From the NCBI GenBank assembly GCA_019057595.1, contig DXJI01000044.1, positions 1-12,108 of the forward strand: 12,108 bases of DNA, written 5' to 3'. The notes beneath the pieces were generated by a model, which was not told the DNA's origin, searched no databases, and saw only the letters and a list, made by a program, of their open reading frames with translations. The stretch's first letter is position 1, and each line of letters opens with the position of its first letter. Shown here piece after piece: positions 1 through 6,940 of this stretch. Source of the DNA: Candidatus Thorarchaeota archaeon. Its GTDB lineage: Archaea > Asgardarchaeota > Thorarchaeia > Thorarchaeales > Thorarchaeaceae. Made by a program: the position numbers and the translations under genes.

Positions 1-1
1 G

Positions 2-796
2 ATTTCCTTTGTAGCGCTATTCACATTCTTTGGGATGATTGGAATTTTGGTAACAGATCCTATCAGCTATATTTTCAGTGTATTCACAATTACATCACTT
101 CCAGATGTGGCTTTGATCGCTGTTTCAATAGTTTTTGCTGTCATTGCATTCGTCATCAATGCCATCCTCAGTGGAGCTACAATCAAATTTGCTCTTGATG
201 ACTATGGAGGGCAGATTGCTGATATTAGAGCGAGTTTCTCACACGCATTCGGGAAAGTAGCAAGAATAGTAACGGTTCAATTGGTGATGACGTTCATTGT
301 TTCGGTTATAACAGCTCCCAGTCTTGCTATGATGGGTTTGGCATTTGATGGGATTGACATATCTGACCCGTTCAACCCCATCATCACCCCCGAAGCAATT
401 CAGCTGATGATGATGGGTAGTGTGCTCCTCTTAGTAGGTGGGATATTTGTGCTCTACCTCTCCACCAGATTTTACCCAGCCATAGCTATTGTGGTAGACA
501 CTGAACTATCAGCGATTGATTCTCTACGGAAATCTTGGGAATTAACTAGTGGAAATGTGCTGCATGTTCTAGGATCTGTAATCCTCATGGGTATTGTAGT
601 AGGTCTAATTGGCATGGTTGTCGGTCTGGGTGTTGCAGCAGTGCTCTTTCTCAGTCCCTACGCAATCGTATTCGAAGTCATTGTGACCTCACTGCTATTC
701 AGTGCCCCAACGCTGATTTTCATAGCGGCGCTCTATCGAGACCTAATGTCTCGATCTGGTCCTGGAGAGTCTGACCTACCAGAGTATGTATTGTAG
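2..796 (+). CDS. Polytopic membrane protein, 5' end cut by the window
   Basis: The frame is open from base 2 with no stop before the first ATG at 35, and the 11 codons before that ATG are hydrophobic, so the gene most likely starts left of the window. About six hydrophobic segments are visible, including the start, one around 38-60, one around 85-105, one around 125-150 and two near the C-terminus. A conserved-looking cytoplasmic stretch reads TRFYPAIAIVVDTELSAIDS followed by a K/R-S-W-E-L-T-x-G-N motif and then paired membrane helices. That arrangement is known from DUF7544/DUF7847 and GPDPase-membrane-domain-like integral membrane proteins of archaea and bacteria, whose function is poorly defined. 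It ends 40 bases before the stop of the convergent P-loop gene. The membrane location is solid; the family is a guess. Confidence 0.75.
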   Translation: MSFVALFTFFGMIGILVTDPISYIFSVFTITSLPDVALIAVSIVFAVIAFVINAILSGATIKFALDDYGGQIADIRASFSHAFGKVARIVTVQLVMTFIVSVITAPSLAMMGLAFDGIDISDPFNPIITPEAIQLMMMGSVLLLVGGIFVLYLSTRFYPAIAIVVDTELSAIDSLRKSWELTSGNVLHVLGSVILMGIVVGLIGMVVGLGVAAVLFLSPYAIVFEVIVTSLLFSAPTLIFIAALYRDLMSRSGPGESDLPEYVL

Positions 797-809
797 AAAA
801 GAAGAAGCT

Positions 810-829
810 TGGGGGAAAACTATCCCCCA
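810..829. terminator. Terminator-like hairpin between convergent genes
   Basis: TGGGGGA and TCCCCCA form a perfect 7-base-pair stem around a 6-base loop, midway between the stops of two convergent genes. On the minus strand the stem is followed by a pyrimidine-rich stretch with several T runs, as expected for an archaeal terminator of the gene at 836-2167. On the plus strand the downstream sequence is less T-rich. The structure is seen directly; the function is inferred. Confidence 0.55.
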
Positions 830-835
830 GTTATT

Positions 836-2167
836 CTACTTGAGTTTGTGTTTCTTGACGAACTCTGTCAGTACGTCCTCAAGGTTCGGTCTACCAATCT
901 CTTGAAGGTCATACTTTACTCTGACGTTTGGTTTGTTAATCTTCACTATACGATTTAGATCAATCGGAGTCCCAATGACGACTGCTTCGACATCAGCCTT
1001 GTTGATGGTCTGTTGAAGCTCATCTATCTGCTTCTTACCATAACCCATAGCTGGTAAGACATCTTCCAAATGACCGTACTTCTCAAAGGTTTCCTTGATA
1101 CTTCCCACAGCGAAGGGTCGTGGGTCAACTATCTCAGCTCCGGCTTTTCTGGCTGCTATGTAACCTGCCCCATAGGGCATGTCACCGTGTGTTACAGTTG
1201 GACCGTCCTCAACGACAATGACTCTCTTCCCACGGATACTCTCCATATCCTCAATTGTGAGTGGAGAAGCAGCGTCAACAATCATTGCACTACTATTGAC
1301 AAACATGGTATTGTCTCTGACCTCTTCAACATCATCATAGTCTGCTGTGTCGATCTTGTTGATCACCACAACATCTGCCATTCTGAGGTTGGTTTCACCG
1401 GGATAATATGATATCTCATGACCCGGTCTGTGCGGGTCGACAATGGTTATCAGAAGGTCGGGGGTGTAGAATGGAAAGTCGTTGTTACCGCCATCCCACG
1501 TAATTACATCAGCCTCTTTCTCAGCCTGCTCAAGGATCTTGCCATAGTCGACTCCTGCATAGAGAATGACTCCCATATTGATCATCGGCTCGTATTCTTC
1601 TCTCTCCTCGATTGTGCAGCGGTACTTGTCCAAATCCTCAAGCACCTCGTATCTCTGAGCAATCTGTGTCGTGAGGTCTGGGTCGTAAGGCATTGGATGT
1701 CTGATATTGACAGGTCTCAAGCCCATGTCAATGAGTATCTGATTCACTCGTCTAGATGTCTGGCTCTTTCCACAACCGGTTCGAACTGCACAGACAGCAA
1801 TCACGGGCTTGTTGCTCTTGATCATGGTAGTGTCTGGACCCATCAGTCGTATGTCCGGACCAAGACTATTCACCCATGCTATCTTATTTCCTACAACTTC
1901 GTAAGGCAGGTCTGAGTATGCAAGAATGCATTGTTCAACTTCATATTCTTTGATGAGATCGGGCAATTTCTCCTCTGGGTATATCTTAATCCCCTTTGGA
2001 TAGAGTGGCCCCGAGAGCTCGGGCGGGTACATTCGGTCACCAATTCCAGGTATTTGCTCAGCAGTGAATGCTACAACTTCATAGTCTTGGTTCTCTCGGA
2101 AATAGACATTGAAGTTATGGAAATCGCGACCAGCTGCTCCCATGATTATTACTTTCTTCTTACTCAT
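836..2167 (-). CDS. Cyclic 2,3-diphosphoglycerate synthetase-like P-loop protein (COG2403 type)
   Basis: The 443-residue product resembles the archaeal cyclic 2,3-diphosphoglycerate synthetase/predicted GTPase family, whose founding enzyme closes 2,3-diphosphoglycerate into the cyclic thermolyte with ATP and is of similar length. An N-terminal Rossmann-like strand (KKVIIMGAAGRDFHNF, residues 4-19) is followed by a P-loop at about 126-136 (AVRTGCGKSQTSRR), an acidic motif ITWDGGNNDFPFY near 230-240 and an NKID motif near 282 like the G4 motif of GTPases. I chose ATG at 2167 because GGAGTGGAG lies 6 bases upstream. An in-frame TTG at 2203 would add 12 residues but lies inside the predicted leader hairpin region. 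The protein is soluble and stands alone. The family is fairly sure; actual synthetase activity is not, because many homologues carry this name without tests. Confidence 0.75.
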   Translation of the reverse strand: MSKKKVIIMGAAGRDFHNFNVYFRENQDYEVVAFTAEQIPGIGDRMYPPELSGPLYPKGIKIYPEEKLPDLIKEYEVEQCILAYSDLPYEVVGNKIAWVNSLGPDIRLMGPDTTMIKSNKPVIAVCAVRTGCGKSQTSRRVNQILIDMGLRPVNIRHPMPYDPDLTTQIAQRYEVLEDLDKYRCTIEEREEYEPMINMGVILYAGVDYGKILEQAEKEADVITWDGGNNDFPFYTPDLLITIVDPHRPGHEISYYPGETNLRMADVVVINKIDTADYDDVEEVRDNTMFVNSSAMIVDAASPLTIEDMESIRGKRVIVVEDGPTVTHGDMPYGAGYIAARKAGAEIVDPRPFAVGSIKETFEKYGHLEDVLPAMGYGKKQIDELQQTINKADVEAVVIGTPIDLNRIVKINKPNVRVKYDLQEIGRPNLEDVLTEFVKKHKLK

Positions 2168-2182
2168 CGATTTCTCCACTCC

Positions 2183-2224
2183 AAAAAACAGGGCGGAATT
2201 CAAACCTCGGACCCTGAACCCGAG
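2183..2224 (-). promoter_or_regulatory. Possible attenuator in the leader of the P-loop gene
   Basis: On the minus strand CAGGGT (2216 to 2211) can pair with GCCCTG (2194 to 2189; one G-U pair), and that stem is followed directly by six Ts (2188 to 2183), like an intrinsic terminator. A competing stem, CTCGG (2224 to 2220) with CCGAG (2210 to 2206), encloses the first arm of the terminator, so the two folds should exclude each other. The SD sequence of the gene follows immediately. No known riboswitch class is recognised. Pairing is visible; regulation is inference. Confidence 0.35.
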
Positions 2225-2262
2225 TTAAGAAATCTTTGGTCTAGTCAAATCATCGTTTCCTT

Positions 2263-2274
2263 TCGATATATCGA
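2263..2274. promoter_or_regulatory. 12-base perfect palindrome TCGATATATCGA
   Basis: TCGATATATCGA equals its own reverse complement. It lies about 95 bases upstream of the P-loop gene start and contains a TATA-like core, so it may be a distal promoter element or a dimer-binding operator. Chance occurrence in AT-rich spacer DNA cannot be excluded. Confidence 0.3.
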
Positions 2275-2324
2275 GTAATTGGTCGAATAATGCGTATTTT
2301 CATTTATCGAGGGTAAAACGGGGG

Positions 2325-2334
2325 ATTCGCGAAT
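2325..2334. promoter_or_regulatory. Palindrome ATTCGCGAAT, candidate operator
   Basis: ATTCGCGAAT is a perfect 10-base palindrome with a CGCG core flanked by A/T, in the intergenic region upstream of the E2F/DP-like gene. Eukaryotic E2F/DP dimers bind CG-rich cores flanked by T or A runs, so this is a natural candidate for autoregulation. The link is inference. Confidence 0.35.
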
Positions 2335-2422
2335 GGTATTACTAGAATGTCTTTAATGTAGTATGTGAGTAATACATCCGTTTCATTATCAAACAGGCGT
2401 ATAATCGAGAAAATACCAACTC

Positions 2423-2430
2423 ATAAATAC
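2423..2430 (+). promoter_or_regulatory. TATA-like box of the E2F-like gene
   Basis: ATAAATAC within CTCATAAATACGG resembles an archaeal TATA box. It would place the transcript start near 2450-2455, giving a leader of about 30 bases before the GTG at 2483. No clear BRE was judged. Confidence 0.45.
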
Positions 2431-2450
2431 GGCCTGCGACACGTATGATG

Positions 2451-2466
2451 GAAACCGCCGGGTTTC
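2451..2466. promoter_or_regulatory. Inverted repeat at the predicted transcript start of the E2F-like gene
   Basis: GAAACC-GCCG-GGTTTC is a perfect 6-base inverted repeat with a GCCG loop, placed where transcription should begin. It could be an operator blocking initiation or a 5' hairpin in the mRNA. The T/A-flanked CG core is loosely E2F-site-like; that comparison is inference. Confidence 0.4.
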
Positions 2467-2482
2467 ATGGGGTGCAGGTTTA

Positions 2483-3025
2483 GTGAAGCTAGTTGATTTG
2501 GCAGAGGAGTCAGTCAAGGTACTGAAGGAGAGAGGGGAGGAAGGTATCAGAAGTGACATTCTTGCAGACACTCTGGATACTCCAAAACGACGAGTCTATG
2601 ACGTGATAGCTGTCTTGAAGGCACTAGGTCAAGTCACCACAACCAGAAAATTTGATGGCACTATTGTGACCTGGGTTGACAGGACAAAGGATTATGTGCT
2701 GCGTCAGACCCATGAAGAATTGAAGGTCTTGATGGACATAGAGAGCACAGATCGGAAGAATCTCCAGGTTCAGGTGGCTGAGCTGAAGGAACAAGTTCGT
2801 ATATCCAAGACCAAGCTGCGACGAGAAACCCAGGCAGTGGAGACATCCGATAAGACCGAGTTCAACACAACTCAGATTCGAGTCCGTGCTCTTTCAAGCA
2901 ACGGTGTGAAACGTGTCGAGCACTCCGGAATAGAGGTCCTCATCGAAACCCATGAACCAGGTATGGTAGTTGACCCCGAAGAGAGAAAGGTCGATGAGCA
3001 AGAAGCCATCATCAAGAATCTGTAG
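2483..3025 (+). CDS. E2F/DP-like winged-helix transcription factor with coiled coil
   Basis: The 180-residue protein starts at GTG 2483, close to where the domain begins; no better start is in frame. Residues 3-66 read like an E2F/DP DNA-binding domain: a first helix (VDLAEESVKVLKE), a second helix (DILADTLDT), the recognition helix KRRVYDVIAVLKALG at 36-50 containing the RRxYD motif that marks the family, and a wing ending in IVTWVD, matching the strand that ends in a W in E2F. Residues about 72-118 form a charged coiled coil, as in E2F/DP dimers. The tail VLIETHEPGMVVDPEE faintly recalls the marked-box segment after the E2F coiled coil. It probably acts as a DNA-binding dimer. The target is unknown; its own promoter is a candidate. 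It overlaps the convergent downstream gene by 14 bases. The fold is well supported; true E2F orthology is unproved. Confidence 0.8.
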   Translation: MKLVDLAEESVKVLKERGEEGIRSDILADTLDTPKRRVYDVIAVLKALGQVTTTRKFDGTIVTWVDRTKDYVLRQTHEELKVLMDIESTDRKNLQVQVAELKEQVRISKTKLRRETQAVETSDKTEFNTTQIRVRALSSNGVKRVEHSGIEVLIETHEPGMVVDPEERKVDEQEAIIKNL

Positions 3026-3407
3026 CCAATTTGATGGAGACAAGACTTCCTCTTCGAACCTCTGACAATTTTTCCAGTTCGGATTCATCTGAGGTTATCC
3101 TTCCGAGTATGTTCACCTGACTGTATGTGTTGCCATCGTTGAGATAGATATCCAGAGTGTCTCCGAGGGGTTGATACGCAATATCTGCCCGTTTGACTTC
3201 TTTCGTTGGTTTTGAATTCCCCTTTGTTATGCCCAGAGTGATCTTCATCTCACCACGCATCATAGCAGCCCGACCCTCGAATGGGAGTCGATACTTTATC
3301 TCCTCCACAATTAGGGGCGCATGGATCCTATTGATTACACCTTTGAGAGTGAGACCTCCATCGAAGACAAAATCCAGTGTGAGGTCTGTGTCACTCAGAT
3401 CGAACAT
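3012..3407 (-). CDS. Cyclophilin-like domain protein (COG2164/TM1367 type)
   Basis: This 131-residue soluble protein resembles the small prokaryotic cyclophilin-like family (Cyclophil_like; Thermotoga TM1367 is the structural example). Visible family-like features are a basic turn with LPFEGRAAMMRGEMKITLGI near 42-61, the motif RADIAYQPLGDTLDIYLNDG near 73-92, where family members carry GD(I/V)AYWP followed by a hydrophobic strand, and the closing strand VNILGRI near 98-104. Length matches the family (about 120-130). The ATG at 3407 has GGTGA upstream on the minus strand. Family members keep the cyclophilin barrel, but isomerase activity has not been shown for them as far as I know. It stands apart from the vWA operon, and its 3' end overlaps the E2F-like gene tail to tail. 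Confidence 0.75.
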   Translation of the reverse strand: MFDLSDTDLTLDFVFDGGLTLKGVINRIHAPLIVEEIKYRLPFEGRAAMMRGEMKITLGITKGNSKPTKEVKRADIAYQPLGDTLDIYLNDGNTYSQVNILGRITSDESELEKLSEVRRGSLVSIKLATDS

Positions 3408-3478
3408 ACACTTTCACCACAAACAGCCCCTAAAATCTCCTACGTTATGCTTTGCAGCAAAGGCTTAATTGGTCATGA

Positions 3479-4633
3479 GCACAGCTTGATTCGGAGAGGA
3501 TTGGGCTGGCCTCCACCAAACTCGATGTAGCATTTGTAGTAGACACCACGGGTTCAATGAAGGATGACATTCAAGCAGTCAGGAATAGTCTCTTCGATAT
3601 TGTCGATCATATAACTAAGAAGACAGAGGGTCTTGAGATTCGGTTTGGAGTGGTTTCGTACCGTGACCATCCTCCACAGGACAGGTCCTATGTAACTAAA
3701 GTATTCGACTTTTCAGAGAAGATAAAGAGAGTCCACAAGCTCATTTCCTCGTTGAAACCATCGGAAGGTGGTGACACTCCTGAGGCTGTAGCTGATGGAC
3801 TCTTCGATGCACGAACGAAGCTGTCTTGGGAGCGTGATGCCTACAAGGTCCTGTTACTCGTCGGTGATGCACCGCCCCATGGAAAGAAGTACAACAGCAT
3901 TGGAGATGATTACTTCCCAGATGGCTGCCCCAGTGGTCACGACCCCATTGAGGAGGTGCAGCAGTTCCGTAAGGATTTCGGAAGTACAATGTTCATCTTT
4001 GTATGCGGCTGCAATCCCTTGGTAGAAGATTCATTCAGGAAGATTGCATCCTCGGTGGATGAGGGCAAGTACTACTCATTGTTGGAGGCACATGAGCTTC
4101 CAGAAGCCATTATAGGGATACTCGAGGGAGTAAGTGATCTCATCGAAGCGGACCGAAGAGTCTTAGCATACTATGAGGCGAATGATGGAATCTTTGACAT
4201 GGGTGAAGCTGCATCCAATCTATCTCTGGAACTCCGAGAACTGAAGACTTGTCTTTCTCGACTTCTCGAGCTTGGACATATCGCTCGATGGCCAAAAGGG
4301 AGACCCCTCTCCTCAACTTCAACAGACTTAGTTGTAGAGCTTGGAGAGGTTCCAAACAACTTAGTAGCAGGCAAGGCTTTCAACTTTCATATCCGAGTGA
4401 AGAATCCAAGTGCTAGTGTAGTTGGAATCCGACTGATTGCCTCTCTGGTGACATCGGAAGGGGTTTCAGAGGTCACTAACGAACATCACGAGATTAGTGC
4501 ACAATCTGACCGCAAACTCGAGTTGAACCTGATACCTATGACTGACACGACAGGGAAGGCAAGTCTACGGGTCGAAGTCTTCTACGGTTCTCGTTCAGTT
4601 GCGACAAGGATCTACAACACCCGGATTTACTGA
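3479..4633 (+). CDS. vWA-winged helix-beta sandwich protein, start uncertain
   Basis: Given here from the first codon after an in-frame stop. The first ATG (3557) cannot be the true start, because the vWA strand and metal site lie upstream: LDVAFVVDTTGSM is encoded from 3521 and is the MIDAS loop. Two further MIDAS residues follow, T in GGDTPEA (encoded near 3776) and D in LLLVGDAPPHG (near 3866), so metal binding looks intact. The vWA (to about 4140) resembles those of alpha-kinase VwkA-type proteins (YRDHPPQD). A winged-helix-like segment (about 4155-4305) and a CARDB/Ig-like beta sandwich (about 4320-4630) follow. Real start options are CTG 3506 or ATT 3500 behind GGAGAGG (3493-3499), or ATG 3475 joined by removal of one base near 3485. 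No signal peptide is seen. It is first gene of a four-gene operon, with 13 bases to the next start. Confidence 0.75.
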   Translation, partial: AQLDSERIGLASTKLDVAFVVDTTGSMKDDIQAVRNSLFDIVDHITKKTEGLEIRFGVVSYRDHPPQDRSYVTKVFDFSEKIKRVHKLISSLKPSEGGDTPEAVADGLFDARTKLSWERDAYKVLLLVGDAPPHGKKYNSIGDDYFPDGCPSGHDPIEEVQQFRKDFGSTMFIFVCGCNPLVEDSFRKIASSVDEGKYYSLLEAHELPEAIIGILEGVSDLIEADRRVLAYYEANDGIFDMGEAASNLSLELRELKTCLSRLLELGHIARWPKGRPLSSTSTDLVVELGEVPNNLVAGKAFNFHIRVKNPSASVVGIRLIASLVTSEGVSEVTNEHHEISAQSDRKLELNLIPMTDTTGKASLRVEVFYGSRSVATRIYNTRIY

Positions 4634-4646
4634 TGGAGGTAACCTG

Positions 4647-5771
4647 TTGAAGCTACGTGTAAGAAAAGGACGTAATCAACAGGGCCTATGTTTTGTTTCA
4701 TCTGATACCCCCTCAGGTATCTTTAGAATGAGATTCAATGGTATGACCGCATATGTGGATGTGCGGAAATCGAAGAAGGTCCCCTCTGGCATTGTCATCC
4801 TCGACTCGCGTATCTCAGACAATCTGGGAATCGTAGAGGAGAGTGAGGTCTTATTTGATCCAGTTTCAGAGAACCTTCCTCCATGTAACGAGATCCATCT
4901 TGGTGTAGTATCAACCCGAGGTTTGGACAACGAGAAAGTAGCTCGTGCTATGTCTAAGAGAATAGATGATTTTCGTGAGCACCTTGATGGTCTTATCCTC
5001 TTTGAAGGACAAGAATTCATGATTTCCGATTTTGGAATCAATCTGCAAATTCTGTCTCTTGATCCCAAGGATGCTGGGATAAATGCTGCACAAATCTCGT
5101 GGGAGCAACTTCTGAAGATCCATCTGGCTCCAATGGGGACTCATCCATTCAATCTCTGTATCCTCGTCGAGACTGCAGCTGCTACTCAAAATACAGACGT
5201 CAAATCAATTGATGGGTCTGTATCTCGAAACCAAGCCATTCGCAAAACAATAGAAAACCTGGAGCAACAATTACCAATTGGTCAGGGTGCTCTATTTTCA
5301 GGAATTGCATTTTCCGAGGAAGTAGTTTACTTCAAAACCTTTGATTCTCAGACTGGTGAGGAAACAGAGGTCTCAACACTAAATTCGCCTTCTCTGTTGA
5401 GAGCGTACAGTGAGTGGGTTGACGAAAAAGCCTCCCAAAATGAGAATTCACCCTCCAATCCTGGTGAAGCCCTGAAACGCGGACTCGCTACTGCAAAGAC
5501 CCTTACTGATAGAAACGGGTTTCAAACTGCTGTGTTGCTCTTCTCCAGCGGCGTGTATTCAGCTGGTCAAAACCCCGTTAAGATAACAAGAACTGAGAGC
5601 AGTCCTGAAAGCGTGATGGTCTTTGCCATCTCAGTGGGATCGGACTCCATTATAGACATCATGGAAGCCATAGCGGAGGAAGGTGGTGGAGCATTTATCC
5701 ACCTTGACGAAGAAGAGAAGACTCGAACCATTGTCGATTCAATCGAAAAATGGCTATTTAGTAAGAGGTGA
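4647..5771 (+). CDS. CDC48 N-domain-like plus degenerate vWA protein
   Basis: The start is TTG 4647, with GGAGGT ending 6 bases upstream; the reading frame runs back to an ATG at 4599 but that lies inside the previous gene. Product 374 residues. Residues 1-75 read as a double-psi barrel like the CDC48/VAT N-domain (SGIVILDSRISDNLGIVEESEVLFDPV compares with the G-I-I-R-I-D...N-L-G-V...G-D-x-V-x-V pattern). Residues about 85-160 resemble the second N-subdomain (LDGLILFEGQEF). A vWA domain follows from 168 to the end, but MIDAS is gone: the first motif is ETAAAT (175-180) instead of DxSxS, and the third strand ends FSSG instead of TDG. It overlaps the next gene by 4 bases. It is likely a structural or docking subunit, perhaps for an AAA+ partner. 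Domain calls are by eye. Confidence 0.72.
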   Translation: MKLRVRKGRNQQGLCFVSSDTPSGIFRMRFNGMTAYVDVRKSKKVPSGIVILDSRISDNLGIVEESEVLFDPVSENLPPCNEIHLGVVSTRGLDNEKVARAMSKRIDDFREHLDGLILFEGQEFMISDFGINLQILSLDPKDAGINAAQISWEQLLKIHLAPMGTHPFNLCILVETAAATQNTDVKSIDGSVSRNQAIRKTIENLEQQLPIGQGALFSGIAFSEEVVYFKTFDSQTGEETEVSTLNSPSLLRAYSEWVDEKASQNENSPSNPGEALKRGLATAKTLTDRNGFQTAVLLFSSGVYSAGQNPVKITRTESSPESVMVFAISVGSDSIIDIMEAIAEEGGGAFIHLDEEEKTRTIVDSIEKWLFSKR

Positions 5772-6934
5772 TATCGATAAGCGACGACATCACAACCCGA
5801 CTTCAGGCTCTCTTCCATAGTGGAGACGTCAAAAGCTACATTCATTCGAAACTTCCTGAGGAGTCGTTGAAGACTGGATGGATCGAAAAAGGGCTGCTAT
5901 CGAAAGGAATGAAGGGACAACTCCGAGATAAACATAATCAAGAATCCTTAGTTATTCCTGCAGACCGGTTCGCACGACTTACTAGAGACATGAGTGGTGC
6001 GGGACCTGCAAATATCGTTGTTATAGGTTCCAAGGGTCTGATAGAGTCCAAATTTGCTGCGATAATCTATGAATTTGAAGGGTCACAATCGCTCATCGCA
6101 TTTCAGATTCAAAATCACACTCCACTTGAGATAGTCCAGTTACTTCTACAAGGCCTTGGAAAACGTGTGTCAAGTAATCTTGATGAACCAAACCTCGATT
6201 ATGTAGAACAATTGAGAATGGATGCGGCAGAACGTATTGTCAACGATGCATTAGTGCTTTCACTCCCGAAGGAGATTGCAAAAATATCTGAGTGGATTAA
6301 GGCGACTATACAAGAGAAGTCATCAGATAGAATACTTCTCCGACATGGAACTTCCAAAGACCTAGTAATTTTCTCTGCTCTTCTCACAAGATGGATAAAC
6401 GGTCTAGAGCTGTTCAGAGAATTACGGTCATCCATCGTAGCGTGCGTTTTTGTTAAAGACAAGGAAATGGATGTCTGTTTTTGGGACTCGTCTCAGAAGA
6501 TTGCCTCATTCGCGACTTTTGCAAGTGTCAATATTGAAGAACTGTCTAGAAAATACCTTCTACCACTTTGGATGGTTCCCGGAGACAGTCTAGAACCACA
6601 ACCAAAGAAGAGAGAGGTAGTGTTGGAACACCGATCTAGCAAGAGAGGAAAGACACTCTCGGAAACAAAGAAGACAAAGAAAAGTGTAGAAGTTGACGAC
6701 ACTATTGGGTCACTAAAACGTCGCTTGGACTCGGTCTCAATTCCTGATTTGGAAACGCAGTTGGAATCAATTGAATCAAGAATCCAAACAAGTCAAGATA
6801 CTCCTAGCTTAGACAAGGGGAGTCTTGATGCACTGCAGAGCAGACTGTCTGATAACATAGACCGAATTGAATCTCTGGCAAATCGTTTAGGAGAGCTCGA
6901 GAAACGCATCAAGAAGATCAGTTCATCGAGGTGA
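5768..6934 (+). CDS. Operon protein of unknown fold with C-terminal coiled coil
   Basis: I do not recognise this 388-residue protein. GTG 5768 overlaps the previous stop by 4 bases, as in translationally coupled genes. GAGGTGAT here instead resembles the SD of the next gene and would suit a non-standard ATA at 5777. Residues 1-270 look alpha/beta and soluble, with two similarly ordered blocks (about 67-130 and 200-268): each has a L-T-R helix, a hydrophobic strand, a beta hairpin and a closing helix (HTPLEIVQLLLQGL; VNIEELSRKYLLPL), possibly an old internal duplication. Residues about 274-308 are a basic K/R-rich linker. Residues about 312-385 are a strong heptad coiled coil (LESIESRI, IESLANRLGELEKRI). 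The coiled coil suggests pairing with itself or with the next gene's product. It is probably an assembly subunit of the vWA system. Confidence 0.65.
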   Translation: MISISDDITTRLQALFHSGDVKSYIHSKLPEESLKTGWIEKGLLSKGMKGQLRDKHNQESLVIPADRFARLTRDMSGAGPANIVVIGSKGLIESKFAAIIYEFEGSQSLIAFQIQNHTPLEIVQLLLQGLGKRVSSNLDEPNLDYVEQLRMDAAERIVNDALVLSLPKEIAKISEWIKATIQEKSSDRILLRHGTSKDLVIFSALLTRWINGLELFRELRSSIVACVFVKDKEMDVCFWDSSQKIASFATFASVNIEELSRKYLLPLWMVPGDSLEPQPKKREVVLEHRSSKRGKTLSETKKTKKSVEVDDTIGSLKRRLDSVSIPDLETQLESIESRIQTSQDTPSLDKGSLDALQSRLSDNIDRIESLANRLGELEKRIKKISSSR

Positions 6935-6940
6935 TTTCCT

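Larger units (their letters stand above)
2168..2482. other. Divergent intergenic region, 315 bases, no gene
   Basis: No convincing coding frame or RNA gene is seen between the P-loop gene (-) and the E2F-like gene (+). The region holds a possible attenuator next to the P-loop gene, two perfect palindromes (2263-2274 and 2325-2334), a TATA-like box at 2423-2430 and an inverted repeat at 2451-2466. The stretch 2335-2420 is AT-rich and otherwise featureless. Confidence 0.7.

Noticed and set aside
2183..2226. tRNA-like 3' half on the minus strand (GGTTTGAATTCCGCCC resembles a T-arm and acceptor)
   Set aside because: The T-stem does not pair properly, there is no matching 5' acceptor strand or anticodon arm, and the pairing is better explained by the attenuator-like hairpins.
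1070..2278. Three long plus-strand open frames opposite the P-loop gene
   Set aside because: They lie antisense to a well-supported gene, carry no recognisable motif and show atypical protein composition; they are shadows of its codon use.
3450..3462. Short inverted repeat CTTTG-CAG-CAAAG before the first vWA gene
   Set aside because: The stem is only 5 base pairs with no T tract or second copy nearby; chance is a sufficient explanation.
3321..3530. 69-codon plus-strand frame upstream of the first vWA gene
   Set aside because: It is mostly antisense to the cyclophilin-like gene, out of frame with the vWA gene, and its protein has no family features.
4599..4646. ATG 4599 as the start of the second operon gene
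   Set aside because: It would overlap the vWA gene by 35 bases without an SD, while TTG 4647 has GGAGGT at ideal spacing.
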